Positions 1 to 7,427 of a DNA stretch of 32,594 nucleotides are shown piece by piece. Location: the NCBI RefSeq assembly GCF_001639295.1, contig NZ_LWMV01000072.1:1-32594 (forward strand), read 5' to 3'. This stretch comes from Methanobrevibacter curvatus. GTDB taxonomy: Archaea > Methanobacteriota > Methanobacteria > Methanobacteriales > Methanobacteriaceae. The first letter of the stretch is position 1, and every line of letters starts with the position of its first letter. Made by a program: the position numbers and the translations under genes. The notes beneath the pieces are model-generated. The model did no database searches. It was given only the letters and a program-made list of their open reading frames with translations, and was not told the DNA's origin.

Positions 1-231
1 CTTTCAGGACTGTATAATTAATAGATAACTCATATTAATTTGTTAAATTTGGATTAAAATATTTTAAAGAATAATAAAAATTAAATGTCTAAAAATAATT
101 ATTTTTAGTAAATAGATATTAATATTAATTAAAATAGAATTTTATTAAATATTATATTTATTTTTATAATAAAATCTATTATAGCTTTATAAATCTAATT
201 TTAACTTAATTAACTAAGTTTAGAAACTTAG

Positions 232-438
232 ATTTTCGAATTGTTGCAACCCTTAATTATAAGAAAAAAAGACTTCATTAATAAGGGAACAGTAATAAAT
301 AATGAATTAACTGATCATGTACTGTTATTAAATATATTATACCACAGTAAGCCCACAGAACCATCAAATGAAGGTTTCATCATTAAAAACCATAAAATTA
401 TAGATTTAGCTCATATCATTATAATTTTTGGGCATTAA
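232..438 (+). other. Possible short gene or gene remnant, unrecognised
   Basis: An open frame runs from just after a TAG at 229 to a TAA at 436-438. The only candidate start is TTG at 241, and no ribosome binding site precedes it. By eye G+C rises to about a quarter here, against almost none at 60-230, which is coding-like. The predicted product is about 65 residues, rich in Ile and Asn, and ends in a hydrophobic stretch with His (residues about 53-65). I recognise no family. It could be the 3' end of a decayed gene or chance. Confidence 0.2.
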
Positions 439-483
439 AGAAAAAATTACATAAAATTTAATAAAACATAAAATATGATAAAA

Positions 484-645
484 TTATGACATAAATTGTC
501 TTTTCCAGAAAAATCCAAATAAAATAGCCCAAATAATTATTACTATAAATGCCAATAAATTGCCAATTCCTAAAATTACTTCAAAAAATATTATTCCAAC
601 AATAAAAACAGCTATACTCATGATTTTTTCAAGATTGAAACCCAT
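484..645 (-). CDS. Small membrane protein, 53 aa, unknown function
   Basis: ATG at 645 follows a near-ideal ribosome binding site (GGTGAT, spacer AAA) and opens a 53-codon frame ending in TAA at 484-486. The product starts MGFNLEKIMS, then has two hydrophobic stretches (about residues 9-26 and 29-47) that may be two membrane spans joined by a short Gly/Asn turn. It ends with the positively charged WKRQFMS. G+C is coding-like compared with the flanks. It lies about 200 bases downstream of the FBP aldolase/phosphatase gene on the same strand. The family is not recognised; a role in the membrane is inferred only from hydrophobicity. Confidence 0.6.
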   Translation of the reverse strand: MGFNLEKIMSIAVFIVGIIFFEVILGIGNLLAFIVIIIWAILFGFFWKRQFMS

Positions 646-847
646 TTTATCACCAAAAGATTAAAATAAAAAAAAAGATTAAAATAAAACAAAGCTAAAT
701 TGAATAAAAAGTATAAATAAAAATTAATTTATTAATAAATATAATTAAAAAAAGCTAAAATTAAAAAATTTAATAAAATAAAAGCTTTTATTAAATAAAA
801 TCTTTATTAAAAAACTAAAAATTAATAAATAAAAGAAAAAGTGGAAA

Positions 848-1945
848 TTAATCCATTTTTTTGAATCTTTCTTCTAATTTTGTTAAAACACCTGGAAGAG
901 AAGTATATTCCATTTCTTCACTTGGTAATCTGTGTGGTTCAAATGGACCGTGTCTTCTCATGTAAGTAGCTATATTTGCTGCTTCTTTTCTTGTAGGATC
1001 AAATGCAGGGTCATCAAATAAATCAACAGGACCAATTAATTCAGAATCAGCTACTTGGAAACCTAAACCAATAATTCTTGGTGGACCATCAAACCTAATA
1101 GGGTTTGCTTCTTCTTGGGATGTTGGCATTAAAGGGCCATTGTGTGAACCTCTCATCCACCCACTAACAAGGTGAGGGAATGCAAATGGTTCAATTACTT
1201 CTCCTGCTGCAGGAAAACCAGATTGAGCCCTTACAACAGCTACAGGATCGTCTTTACCCACATATTGACCAGCCATTAAATTTAATCTTTCTGTAGAAAC
1301 AGCCGCAGCTATTTCTCCATTTTTCTTAAAGATTCTTTTAATAACATATCTACCAGTAGATCCTAAAAGAGCAAGTAAATCATATGACTCTTCAGGACAT
1401 TCCATAATAACTTTTCTATGTTCCATAACATCAAAGACTTCAAATTTAAATCCATCATGTAAACTTGGATCGATTACTAAACCTGCGGTATTAAATGGGT
1501 CTGCAAATATCTTGTATAAAGGCAAATTAAATGCACCAGGTTCTGTTTTATCACAACAGTAAACTATAACAGGGTCGCTTGGTCTTTCTTTAAATTCCAT
1601 TTCAGCAACACCTGGTCCCATTCCTTTAATATTACCTGAAAATGTGTCGGAAAGTAAATCTTGACCTGCACCATAAAGTTTTAATTCACGAGCTTTTTCA
1701 GTAGCTTTCATAAAAGCAGTAAAAGCAGTTTCATGGACTTCTTCATTTTCTTCCCCATTTCTATGGGTCATAATCATATCTATATCATCACCACAACGGG
1801 TTATGTAATAGTCATTTAATAAACCAGTTTCTCTAGCATTTTCCAATGTATCTTCGCATATGTCTAATAAAGCAGGATGAGCAACACCGTGTCCTGAAAC
1901 ACTACCTACATCCGCTTTTATAACACTTATAGTAGTTTTTGTCAT
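848..1945 (-). CDS. fbp: Fructose-1,6-bisphosphate aldolase/phosphatase
   Basis: This is a bifunctional gluconeogenic enzyme. It condenses dihydroxyacetone phosphate and glyceraldehyde-3-phosphate to FBP and then dephosphorylates it to fructose-6-phosphate. It is found in archaea and some deeply branching bacteria. The 365-residue length is typical of the family. The N terminus has the KADVGSVSGHG metal/substrate motif (residues 10-20). The segment QYVGKDDP (227-234) holds Tyr228 and Lys231, matching the tyrosine and Schiff-base lysine known from the family. The ribosome binding site GAGGTAAT precedes ATG at 1945. It is transcribed alone, with a TATA-like element about 40 bases upstream. Its product feeds the hexose-phosphate pool used by GlmM/GlmU, also in this window. 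Confidence 0.97.
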   Translation of the reverse strand: MTKTTISVIKADVGSVSGHGVAHPALLDICEDTLENARETGLLNDYYITRCGDDIDMIMTHRNGEENEEVHETAFTAFMKATEKARELKLYGAGQDLLSDTFSGNIKGMGPGVAEMEFKERPSDPVIVYCCDKTEPGAFNLPLYKIFADPFNTAGLVIDPSLHDGFKFEVFDVMEHRKVIMECPEESYDLLALLGSTGRYVIKRIFKKNGEIAAAVSTERLNLMAGQYVGKDDPVAVVRAQSGFPAAGEVIEPFAFPHLVSGWMRGSHNGPLMPTSQEEANPIRFDGPPRIIGLGFQVADSELIGPVDLFDDPAFDPTRKEAANIATYMRRHGPFEPHRLPSEEMEYTSLPGVLTKLEERFKKMD

Positions 1946-1980
1946 AAAATTACCTCAAATTTACCTAAAATTTATCTCAA

Positions 1981-1994
1981 ATAATATATATAAG
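1981..1994 (-). promoter_or_regulatory. TATA-like promoter element of fbp
   Basis: On the minus strand the sequence CTTATATATATTAT lies 36-49 bases upstream of the fbp ATG. This is a plausible distance for an archaeal TATA box with a short leader. No convincing BRE is visible, and similar AT-rich stretches are common here, so this is only a candidate. Confidence 0.35.
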
Positions 1995-2531
1995 CATGAA
2001 GAGCAACAAAATTTAAATATAAAACATTAGTCTTAAATCTTAATAAAACATTTATTTAACATTATTCAAACATTTATCTAAAAACATTGCTTATGATTTT
2101 TTCATAACTTTTATAATAAAAAAAATAAAAAAATTTCTAAATTTTTTCTTAATAATATTTTTATAAGTTACTCTAATATAATATTATATTTTAATAATAT
2201 AAAAATATTGTAGTTTAAAATAAAATTTTATGACAAATTTTTAAGAAAAATTTAAAAATATACTCTAATATATTAAAAAATATTCTTAAAAATATGAATT
2301 TAAAAAAAATAAATTAAAATATTATTCAAAAAGATCGAATGAAATTACTAATTTAAATAATATAAAAACCATATTAAAAAAATAAAGTAAAAAATTTATA
2401 AGTAATTTAAATTTACAAAAATTTTTCTTATTTAAATTTTAAATGAAAAATTAAAAAAAAAAAAAAAAAAAAATAAAAAGTTTAAAAAAACACAAAAAAA
2501 TGTTTCTAATAAAAACTTTTAAAAATACTAT
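1995..2531. other. AT-rich divergent intergenic region with a 21-A tract
   Basis: This is the spacer between the divergently transcribed fbp (-) and glutaredoxin (+) genes. It is almost entirely A/T and no gene is seen. It contains a run of 21 A (2453-2473). An 8-base inverted repeat follows, AAAAGTTT at 2476-2483 and AAACTTTT at 2513-2520, just before the ribosome binding site at 2532. Promoters for both genes must lie here, but TATA boxes cannot be singled out. Confidence 0.5.
2453..2473 (+). repeat. Homopolymeric A tract, 21 bases
   Basis: An uninterrupted run of 21 A starts about 90 bases upstream of the glutaredoxin start codon. Such tracts can slip in replication or be miscounted in assembly, and rigid A-tract DNA can affect promoter activity. 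Confidence 0.8.
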
Positions 2532-2543
2532 GGAGATGAAAAT

Positions 2544-2822
2544 ATGAATTTAGATCATGTAAATGGATCAGACAAAGGAAATGTAGTTTTATTTGCATTA
2601 AGTACTTGCCAATGGTGCAGAAAAACAAGAGCACTTTTAGATGAATTAGATGTTGCATATGACTTCACTTATGTTGATTTAACAAGTGGAGAAGAAAGAG
2701 ATGAAGTTGTTAAAGAATTAACAAAATGGAATCCTCAGTTATCTTTCCCAACAATTGTAATTAATAATACTAAAGTAATTACTGGTTTTAAAGAAGATGA
2801 AATAAGAGAAACATTTAGTTAA
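2544..2822 (+). CDS. Glutaredoxin-like thiol-disulfide oxidoreductase
   Basis: This is a 92-residue thioredoxin-fold protein with the active-site pair Cys22-Gln-Trp-Cys25, the cis-proline segment FPTIV (about 68-72) and the late TGF motif. These are the marks of NrdH/glutaredoxin-type reductants. The start is supported by GGAGATGA at 2532-2539. The gene is followed after 9 bases by the ferredoxin:disulfide reductase gene, so the two form an operon. The partner probably reduces this protein's disulfide with electrons from reduced ferredoxin, and the glutaredoxin passes them to target proteins. The targets are unknown. CQWC differs from the classical CPYC of glutaredoxin and CGPC of thioredoxin. 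Confidence 0.9.
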   Translation: MNLDHVNGSDKGNVVLFALSTCQWCRKTRALLDELDVAYDFTYVDLTSGEERDEVVKELTKWNPQLSFPTIVINNTKVITGFKEDEIRETFS

Positions 2823-2831
2823 GGTGTTTTT

Positions 2832-3317
2832 ATGGGAAATTTTGATTTCTATGAGGACTTCAAAAAAGATGCTGAAAAAAATGGCTACTTCCTAAATGAA
2901 GACATTGAATTTGTAAAGGCTCTTTTAGAAAGTATTAAAGTCAACATTGATAGATATGGTTATGCCAACTGTCCATGTCGATTAGCTTCTGGAGACAAAA
3001 AAAAAGACTTAGATATGATTTGCCCATGTAATTATAGAGATATGGATTTATCAGACTATGGTGCTTGTTTTTGTGCATTGTATGTGAGTGAAGATGTATT
3101 AAATGGAAAAATTAAACTTAACTCAATTCCTGATAGGCGAATGGAAGAACTTGCAAAAAATAAAAAAGAAGTCCCAATAAATTCAAATGAATTAGGAAAA
3201 TTAAAAGTCCCAATTTGGAACTGTAAAGTCTGTGGATATTTATGTGGTAAAGAAAAACCTCCATTAAAATGTCCAATCTGTAAAGCAGATTCTGATAGAT
3301 TTGAGCAAATTTTATAA
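2832..3317 (+). CDS. Ferredoxin:disulfide reductase catalytic subunit fused to rubredoxin
   Basis: The first part (about residues 10-105) is the catalytic domain of ferredoxin:thioredoxin reductase. It has the three Cys pairs CPCR, CPCN and CFCA in order (about residues 47-94), which bind a [4Fe-4S] cluster beside a redox-active disulfide. The C-terminal 35 residues form a rubredoxin-like knuckle pair, CKVCGYLC and CPIC, for one iron. As I recall, a ferredoxin:disulfide reductase of this general kind has been studied in Methanosarcina. The 161-residue length fits the fusion. The binding site GGTG lies in the 9-base gap after the glutaredoxin-like gene, so the two are co-translated. The role is inferred: moving electrons from ferredoxin to the glutaredoxin for thiol redox control. 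Confidence 0.92.
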   Translation: MGNFDFYEDFKKDAEKNGYFLNEDIEFVKALLESIKVNIDRYGYANCPCRLASGDKKKDLDMICPCNYRDMDLSDYGACFCALYVSEDVLNGKIKLNSIPDRRMEELAKNKKEVPINSNELGKLKVPIWNCKVCGYLCGKEKPPLKCPICKADSDRFEQIL

Positions 3318-3326
3318 AAAAATCTA

Positions 3327-3376
3327 TTTAATTTTTATTTAATTTTTATTAGTTTTTGTTAATTTTGTCTTTTTCT
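3327..3376 (+). terminator. T-rich transcription terminator of the redox operon
   Basis: Several runs of four to five T on the plus strand directly follow the reductase-rubredoxin stop codon. Archaeal RNA polymerase terminates at such T tracts. Confidence 0.45.
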
Positions 3377-3536
3377 ATTAATTCTTATTTTTTATTCTAA
3401 TAAAACATTGAAATTTATACTTATTTTAAAATTGAATTTATATATCTACTTTTTTTATCTTTTAACTGTTTTTAATTCTTATCTATTTTAAAATTAATAA
3501 AAGCATTGCTTATAAAATAAAATGCTCTATTTCCAA

Positions 3537-3624
3537 AGCTTTTGATCAAACTTTTTCTAAAAGTTTGTTTTATAGCTTTTGATCAAACTTTTTCCAAAAG
3601 TTTGTTCTAAAGTTTGCTTCAAAC
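3537..3624. repeat. Two tandem 33-bp hairpin repeats plus a third small hairpin
   Basis: Two direct copies (3537-3569 and 3574-3606) differ at one base. Each carries a perfect 9-bp stem, CAAACTTTT and AAAAGTTTG, with a 3-base loop (TCT or TCC). The palindrome TTTGATCAAA overlaps the left arm of each stem. A third hairpin, GTTTG-CTT-CAAAC, follows at 3612-3624, ten bases from the stop codon of the ASCH-TPR gene. The cluster sits between convergent genes, so it could act as a two-way terminator or 3'-end stabiliser. A dispersed repeat family is an alternative. Confidence 0.75.
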
Positions 3625-3633
3625 ATTTAAAAA

Positions 3634-4770
3634 CTACATATTTTCTAAACATTCATCACGTAAAACTCTTGCATCATCGTTTTTAGGGTTTATAGAAAGA
3701 ACTTTTGTAAAAACATCACTGGCTTGACTAAAATTATTTAATTCCAATAAAACTAAACCTTTATTTAATAAAAACCATTCATTGTTAGGCTCAATTTTAA
3801 TTGCTTTATCATAAACAGATAAAGCCTCATTAAAACGACCTAAATCTAATAAAACATTGCCTTTTCTATTTAGTGCTGATGCATCAATTTCACTTTCATC
3901 AAAACAATGAGTAAAACCAATATCATATGCTTCAATAGCTTCTTCATGATGTTCCATTTCAGTAAGTAAATTTCCTCTTGCATTCCATACTTCTGGATTT
4001 TTTCCATCGATTTTAATTAGCTCATCAGAAACAGAAAGTGCATCTTCAAACCGTTGTAAAACCTGTAAGATTAATATTCTCCAGTATAAAATAGCTGAAT
4101 TTTTTTTATTATATTTTAAAGCCATGTTATTTGCATTTAAAGATTCATTAGGATTTCCTGAGTTCAAAAGAGCTATTGCTTTATTGTTGTAAATATATTC
4201 ATTGTTTGGTTGAATTTTTAAAGCTTTATCATAATATTTAATAGCTTCTTTAAACTGCCCTAAACGACTTAAATTATCTCCTTGTTTATTTAAAAGGTAA
4301 ACATCATCTGGGTCATGTTTTAAGGCTGCAGTATAGCAGATAGTAGATTTATCATACTTACCTGTATCAAATAAAATGTCTGCTCTTTGAGTAATCATTG
4401 CTTTTTCATCAATTTTTTCTCCTTCCCATTTACTTACAGGCAATTTTTCAAAATGAATTATTTGAAACATGTCATTGTCTTTAATTTCACCAACATACAT
4501 TTTTTTAAATTCTTTTAACATATCTTTGGCATCTTTAAATCCTTCTTGAATTGCTGTTTCATCGTTGTTTTTTAAGTCTTTAAATTCAATTAATTCTACC
4601 CCTACAACAACCGCTTCAAAAATTTTCTTTTTTTCTTTTGATACTAAATTCCAATAACAATGCAATCTGTTTCCTTCTTTTAATGGAGATTTCCATAATT
4701 TTCTTATTGTTGATGTTTTATTTCCAGTTATAAGTTCAATATTTTGGCTTCCAAAGGATAAAATTGGCAT
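3634..4770 (-). CDS. ASCH-domain protein with seven TPR repeats
   Basis: The first about 110 residues look like an ASCH domain (PUA-related fold, thought to bind RNA or nucleotides). They show the SFGSQNIELITGNKTSTIRK opening, the EFKDL and EGFKD segments and the final QIIHFEK strand. Residues about 125-375 form seven tandem 34-residue tetratricopeptide repeats with the usual W/Y-NxxG-A-Y-A-P spacing, for example residues NEALSVYDKAIKIEPNN. TPR arrays are protein-binding scaffolds. The binding site AGGTG precedes ATG at 4770. The upstream radical SAM gene ends only 10 bases away, so the two are probably co-transcribed. The substrate and partners are unknown; a link between RNA/nucleotide recognition and a protein complex is inference. 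Confidence 0.8.
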   Translation of the reverse strand: MPILSFGSQNIELITGNKTSTIRKLWKSPLKEGNRLHCYWNLVSKEKKKIFEAVVVGVELIEFKDLKNNDETAIQEGFKDAKDMLKEFKKMYVGEIKDNDMFQIIHFEKLPVSKWEGEKIDEKAMITQRADILFDTGKYDKSTICYTAALKHDPDDVYLLNKQGDNLSRLGQFKEAIKYYDKALKIQPNNEYIYNNKAIALLNSGNPNESLNANNMALKYNKKNSAILYWRILILQVLQRFEDALSVSDELIKIDGKNPEVWNARGNLLTEMEHHEEAIEAYDIGFTHCFDESEIDASALNRKGNVLLDLGRFNEALSVYDKAIKIEPNNEWFLLNKGLVLLELNNFSQASDVFTKVLSINPKNDDARVLRDECLENM

Positions 4771-4780
4771 ACTACACCTG

Positions 4781-5479
4781 TTAAATATTTTCTAATCCAA
4801 ATTCTGATGATTTAATCCTGATATTTTTAAAGTATGATTTTAATTCTATAGCTATTTCTTTTAGTTCTAATGGATTAGGGGAAGACTGATCTTTTAATTT
4901 TTCATCTAAGACATTTTTACTTCTAAATTGTTGAATTGTGAATATGTCACATGAAATTTCTTTAGCTATTTCTTTTAAATCTTCTTTAGATAAAAAAATA
5001 GGAGAATAAGTTGTTCTACATTCTAAAAATGTATAAATATCATCATTAATTATATTCATAGATTCTTTAACCTTATTACCAATGTCTGAGCCTATTACTT
5101 TTTTATATTTATTAAATGGAGCTTTTATATCTAAAGAAATATAATCAATAAGATTTAAAATTTTTTTTAATCTTTTTGGATATATTCCACTTGTATCCAA
5201 CTTAGTTTCAAGATTGTAAGCTTTTGTATATTCTAAAATAGCTTTTAAGTTGTCTATTTGAAAAAGTGGTTCTCCTCCAGATACAACTAAAGCATCGATA
5301 TAATCAACATTCTCATCTATTAACTTATAGACTTTAGATAAGTCTATTTCTTCTCCACCATCAATTAATTCGTAGTTGTGGCAATATGGGCAATTTAAAG
5401 GACAACCTCCTAGAAAAATAACTAAAGATATTCTTCCAGAAAATTCAATAGATGATAATACAGATCCTCCAAATTTCAT
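4781..5479 (-). CDS. Radical SAM activating enzyme, anaerobic NrdG2-like
   Basis: This 232-residue radical SAM protein has the cluster motif CPLNCPYC (about residues 26-33) and the SAM-binding GGEP segment (about 68-71). The opening, with GGSVLSSIEFSGRISLVIFL, resembles the NrdG-type activators of anaerobic ribonucleotide reductase. These use S-adenosylmethionine to install a glycyl radical in NrdD. No nrdD lies nearby, so the target is not shown by context and another glycyl-radical enzyme or substrate is possible. GTGAGAAT precedes ATG at 5479. The gene is the first of a pair with the ASCH-TPR gene (10-base gap) and lies 121 bases after hisC. Confidence 0.85.
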   Translation of the reverse strand: MKFGGSVLSSIEFSGRISLVIFLGGCPLNCPYCHNYELIDGGEEIDLSKVYKLIDENVDYIDALVVSGGEPLFQIDNLKAILEYTKAYNLETKLDTSGIYPKRLKKILNLIDYISLDIKAPFNKYKKVIGSDIGNKVKESMNIINDDIYTFLECRTTYSPIFLSKEDLKEIAKEISCDIFTIQQFRSKNVLDEKLKDQSSPNPLELKEIAIELKSYFKNIRIKSSEFGLENI

Positions 5480-5600
5480 ATTCTCACTTTTATATCAATT
5501 ATTAAAAAAACAAACATATATTCTCATTTAAAATTTTTTTATTTTTTTTTATAAATCTTATTATTAATTAAACACTAAACTAATTAAAATACTAAGTAAA

Positions 5601-6707
5601 TCATGAAATATTATCTAAAAAATCATGTAATATACCAATAAATTTTTCATTTTCTTCCATTGTTCCAATACTTATCCTAATCCAATACTCATCTAATCCT
5701 TTAAAACTTGTACAGTCTCTTACTATAACTCCTCGTTTTAAAAGTTCTTTAGAAAATTTAGCTGCATTCATTCCAGTATCTCTTATTCCAATTAAAATGT
5801 AATTTGCTTTTGAATCTAAGACATTTAGATCACTAAACTTAGAAAGTTCAAAATATAAGAAATTTCTACTTGTAATTCCATTAGAAATTGATTCATTAAT
5901 ATATAACTTATCTCTAAATGTTTCTAATGCTGCAATATATGAAAGTCTAGTTAAACTAAAAGCAGGCTTTACTCTATGAATATACTCAATTAATTTTTTG
6001 TTAGATAAAGCATAACCTATTCTTAATCCTGCAAGCCCCATAACTTTAGACATGGTTCTCATAATCAAGACATTATCATATTTAATAATTAAATCCACAT
6101 TATTTTCAACTGAAAATTCGACATATGCTTCATCAATAACAACTAATGCATCAGTGGCATTTACAATAGTTTCTATGTCTTTTTTGTTTATTATTCCTCC
6201 AGTAGGATTGTTAGGAGAGCATAAAAATATTACTTTAGTTTTATTAGAAATAGCTTCTAAAACAGAATCAACATCAACAGTATTCTTTTCTAAATCCCAT
6301 TTTCCGTAAACTGGAACAGCCCCATAGGGTTTAAATGTATATTCATAATAAGTGTAGGAAGGTAAAGGAACTATAAACTCATCTCCTTCTTCAATAAATG
6401 TTTTAGCCAAAGAATCTATTATTTCATCAGCTCCATCTCCACCAATTATAACATTTTCTACTTTAAGGTTAGTATATCTAGCTATTTCTTCTTTTAAATC
6501 ATTTAAATTCGTTTCAGGATAACGATTAATATATTGAAGTTCATTAGAAATTGCTTCAATAGATTTTTTAGAAGATCCCCACGGATTTTCATTGGAACCT
6601 AATTTAATTATCTCTTCTTTTTTAAGTCCAAATTCATTAGCTATTTCATCTTGAGATCTTCCAGGGACATAAGGGTCTAATTCACCAATAACTTTTTTCA
6701 ATTTCAT
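5601..6707 (-). CDS. hisC: Histidinol-phosphate aminotransferase
   Basis: This PLP-dependent class I/II aminotransferase interconverts imidazole-acetol phosphate and histidinol phosphate in histidine synthesis. Its 368 residues fit HisC. Visible motifs are the N-terminal [10 protein letters not shown], the nucleotide/PLP segment SPNNPTG (164-170), IDEAYVEF (191-198) and the PLP lysine in [15 protein letters not shown] (Lys221). Arg and Gly residues near the end, [12 protein letters not shown], match the substrate-binding tail. The start is supported by GGTGAAAT before ATG at 6707. No other his genes adjoin, so the pathway is scattered, as is common in methanogens. A related aromatic aminotransferase is possible but less likely. 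Confidence 0.93.
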   Translation of the reverse strand: MKLKKVIGELDPYVPGRSQDEIANEFGLKKEEIIKLGSNENPWGSSKKSIEAISNELQYINRYPETNLNDLKEEIARYTNLKVENVIIGGDGADEIIDSLAKTFIEEGDEFIVPLPSYTYYEYTFKPYGAVPVYGKWDLEKNTVDVDSVLEAISNKTKVIFLCSPNNPTGGIINKKDIETIVNATDALVVIDEAYVEFSVENNVDLIIKYDNVLIMRTMSKVMGLAGLRIGYALSNKKLIEYIHRVKPAFSLTRLSYIAALETFRDKLYINESISNGITSRNFLYFELSKFSDLNVLDSKANYILIGIRDTGMNAAKFSKELLKRGVIVRDCTSFKGLDEYWIRISIGTMEENEKFIGILHDFLDNIS

Positions 6708-6785
6708 ATTTCACCAAATAAGTAGTTAAACAAAAATAAAAAAATAAAAATAAAAATAAAAATTTATAAGAAATTAAATAAATAG

Positions 6786-7259
6786 TTAAATATAGTACTC
6801 TTTAGCTAAATTAACATATTCTTTAGCATTTAATCCAACACCTTTAATTTCTTCAGGAGTTAATTTCCTAATAAATTTTCCTGGCACCCCTAAAATTAAA
6901 CTGCCTTCAGGAAATTCTTTATTTTCAGAAACAAGAGCACCTGCACCAACAATTGAATTTTTAGAAATTTTTGCATTATTTAGAACAGTTGCATTCATCC
7001 CAACTAAAACATTATCTTCAATCAAACATCCATGAATAATAGCTCCGTGACCAATAGAAACATTATCATTAATTACAGTATCCATATCTAAAGATCCATG
7101 TAAAACACAATTATCTTGAACATTAGAGTTTTTTCCAATAATAATTTTTCCTCTATCTCCTCTTACAACTGCGTTGTACCATACAGACGAATTTTCACCA
7201 ATATCAACATCACCAATTATATGAGCACCTGGAAATATTTTTGCAGAGTTATCTATCAT
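6786..7259 (-). CDS. Gamma-class carbonic anhydrase-like hexapeptide-repeat protein
   Basis: This 157-residue left-handed beta-helix protein is built from hexapeptide repeats, followed by a C-terminal helix that contains LTPEEIKGVGLNAKEY. His54, His71 and His76 (in CVLHG and SIGHGAIIHG) have the positions and 5-residue spacing of the zinc/iron ligands of gamma carbonic anhydrases. It may hydrate CO2 or keep bicarbonate and CO2 balanced in this CO2-reducing methanogen. Many family members of this YrdA/CamH-like short type have weak or unproven activity. GTGAT precedes ATG at 7259. It stands between hisC and glmU with its own spacers. Confidence 0.88.
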   Translation of the reverse strand: MIDNSAKIFPGAHIIGDVDIGENSSVWYNAVVRGDRGKIIIGKNSNVQDNCVLHGSLDMDTVINDNVSIGHGAIIHGCLIEDNVLVGMNATVLNNAKISKNSIVGAGALVSENKEFPEGSLILGVPGKFIRKLTPEEIKGVGLNAKEYVNLAKEYYI

Positions 7260-7305
7260 AATATCACATAATTAAAATAAAATAAAAAATTAAAAGAATA
7301 ATAAA

Positions 7306-7405
7306 ATAAAAAAGCTTAAAAATTAAAGAATAAAAAAATAAAAAAGCTTAAAAATTAAAGAATAAAAAAATAAAAAAAAATAAAACGCTTAAAAGTTAAA
7401 GAATT
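7306..7405. repeat. 32-bp direct repeats, two copies plus a degenerate third
   Basis: A unit containing AAAAAAGCTTAAAAATTAAA and then GAATAAAAAAATA occurs twice with a 32-base period (the GCTT cores start at 7314 and 7346). A degraded third copy is at about 7382-7405 (core CGCTT at 7386). It fills most of the spacer between glmU and the carbonic anhydrase-like gene, and no function is evident. Confidence 0.6.
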
Positions 7406-7427
7406 ATAAAATTAAAAAATAAAAAAA

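Noticed and set aside
1-21. CTT TCA GGA CTG TAT AAT TAA at the left edge could be the last codons of a plus-strand gene (LSGLYN).
   Set aside because: Only six codons are visible and other frames are equally short; no family can be supported.
6052-6309. 85-codon plus-strand frame inside hisC.
   Set aside because: Antisense shadow; hisC is unambiguous on the other strand.
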